6,589 nucleotides of DNA from Clostridia bacterium (GTDB lineage: Bacteria; Bacillota; Clostridia; Oscillospirales; Acutalibacteraceae): NCBI GenBank assembly GCA_024404125.1, contig JAKSQL010000054.1:1-6589 (forward strand), written 5' to 3'. Positions 6,535 to 6,589 of this stretch are shown piece after piece. Position numbers and translations under genes: made by a program. Position 1 is the stretch's first letter; every line of letters begins with the position of its first letter. Under the pieces are notes generated by a model. That model ran no database searches and was not told the DNA's origin. It was given only the letters and a program-made list of their open reading frames with translations.

Positions 6535-6589
6535 TGCATAAATATAAAGCAAAATTGCTCGTTGCCGTAGATACTTCAGGATCTGTAAA
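6534..6589 (+). CDS. Start of a VWA-like protein (partial, possibly truncated)
   Basis: ATG at 6534 opens a frame that runs off the window. The 18 complete codons give MHKYKAKLLVAVDTSGSV plus one Lys or Asn codon cut by the edge. A hydrophobic strand followed by DTSGS is the classic first strand and metal-binding MIDAS motif (DxSxS) of von Willebrand factor A domains, as in VWA-like proteins of the DUF2201 group. An in-frame stop at 6519-6521 limits how far upstream it can start; TTG at 6528 is the only other candidate. Neither start has a Shine-Dalgarno sequence. DUF2201-type proteins normally carry a metallopeptidase-like domain before the VWA part, and none is present in any frame here. 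This is therefore either a short VWA protein or the remnant of a gene that lost its 5' part. The motif is clear, the gene status is not. Confidence 0.5.
   Translation, partial: MHKYKAKLLVAVDTSGSV

Noticed and set aside
6501..6564. 7-bp inverted repeat CAACGAG / CTCGTTG about 50 bases apart
   Set aside because: It is too short at this distance to separate from chance; it does not bound a recognisable element.
6527..6589. Minus-strand open frame entering from the right edge (about 35 codons to a TAG near 6482)
   Set aside because: It is short and without a motif, and lies antisense to the clearer VWA-type frame.

Overview
The window looks like a chromosomal segment of a low-to-mid GC Gram-positive member of the Clostridia, perhaps a gut Oscillospiraceae-type organism. 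The clues are strong AGGAGG-type ribosome binding sites, a lipoprotein-type PotD, and a surface protein ending in a sortase-type sorting signal of the variant form SPDTG. The genus cannot be told from this sequence.

Layout from left to right. Bases 1-117 are the 3' end of an unrecognised plus-strand gene. It converges on a minus-strand gene, and a strong bidirectional hairpin terminator (135-162) sits between them. Bases 187-2355 (minus) encode a 722-residue secreted protein of unknown function. It has a signal peptide, a hydrophobic segment next to a regular heptad coiled coil, and a C-terminal cell-wall sorting signal. It has its own extended -10 promoter (2387-2415). A terminator hairpin (2437-2469) separates it from the pot operon upstream.

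Bases 2476-6326 (minus) are a complete polyamine ABC transporter operon in the order potA (ATPase), potB and potC (permeases), potD (substrate-binding lipoprotein). Neighbouring genes are 2 bp apart (potA/potB) or overlap by 4 bp (potB/potC) and 11 bp (potC/potD). Each Shine-Dalgarno sequence lies inside the end of the gene before it, so the four genes are almost certainly co-transcribed and translationally coupled. PotD would capture spermidine, putrescine or a related cation outside the membrane, PotB and PotC form the channel, and PotA dimers power import.

Bases 6327-6533 hold no convincing gene. Read on the minus strand they are rich in complementary segments, including one that pairs perfectly with the potA Shine-Dalgarno region and one that could form a pseudoknot. 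This is the most interesting part of the window: either a cis-acting leader of the pot operon or an independent structured RNA. At the right edge (6534-6589, plus strand) an open frame begins that contains a VWA/MIDAS-type motif (DTSGS). It runs off the window and has no visible ribosome binding site.

No CRISPR array, transposase, tRNA or rRNA was seen.
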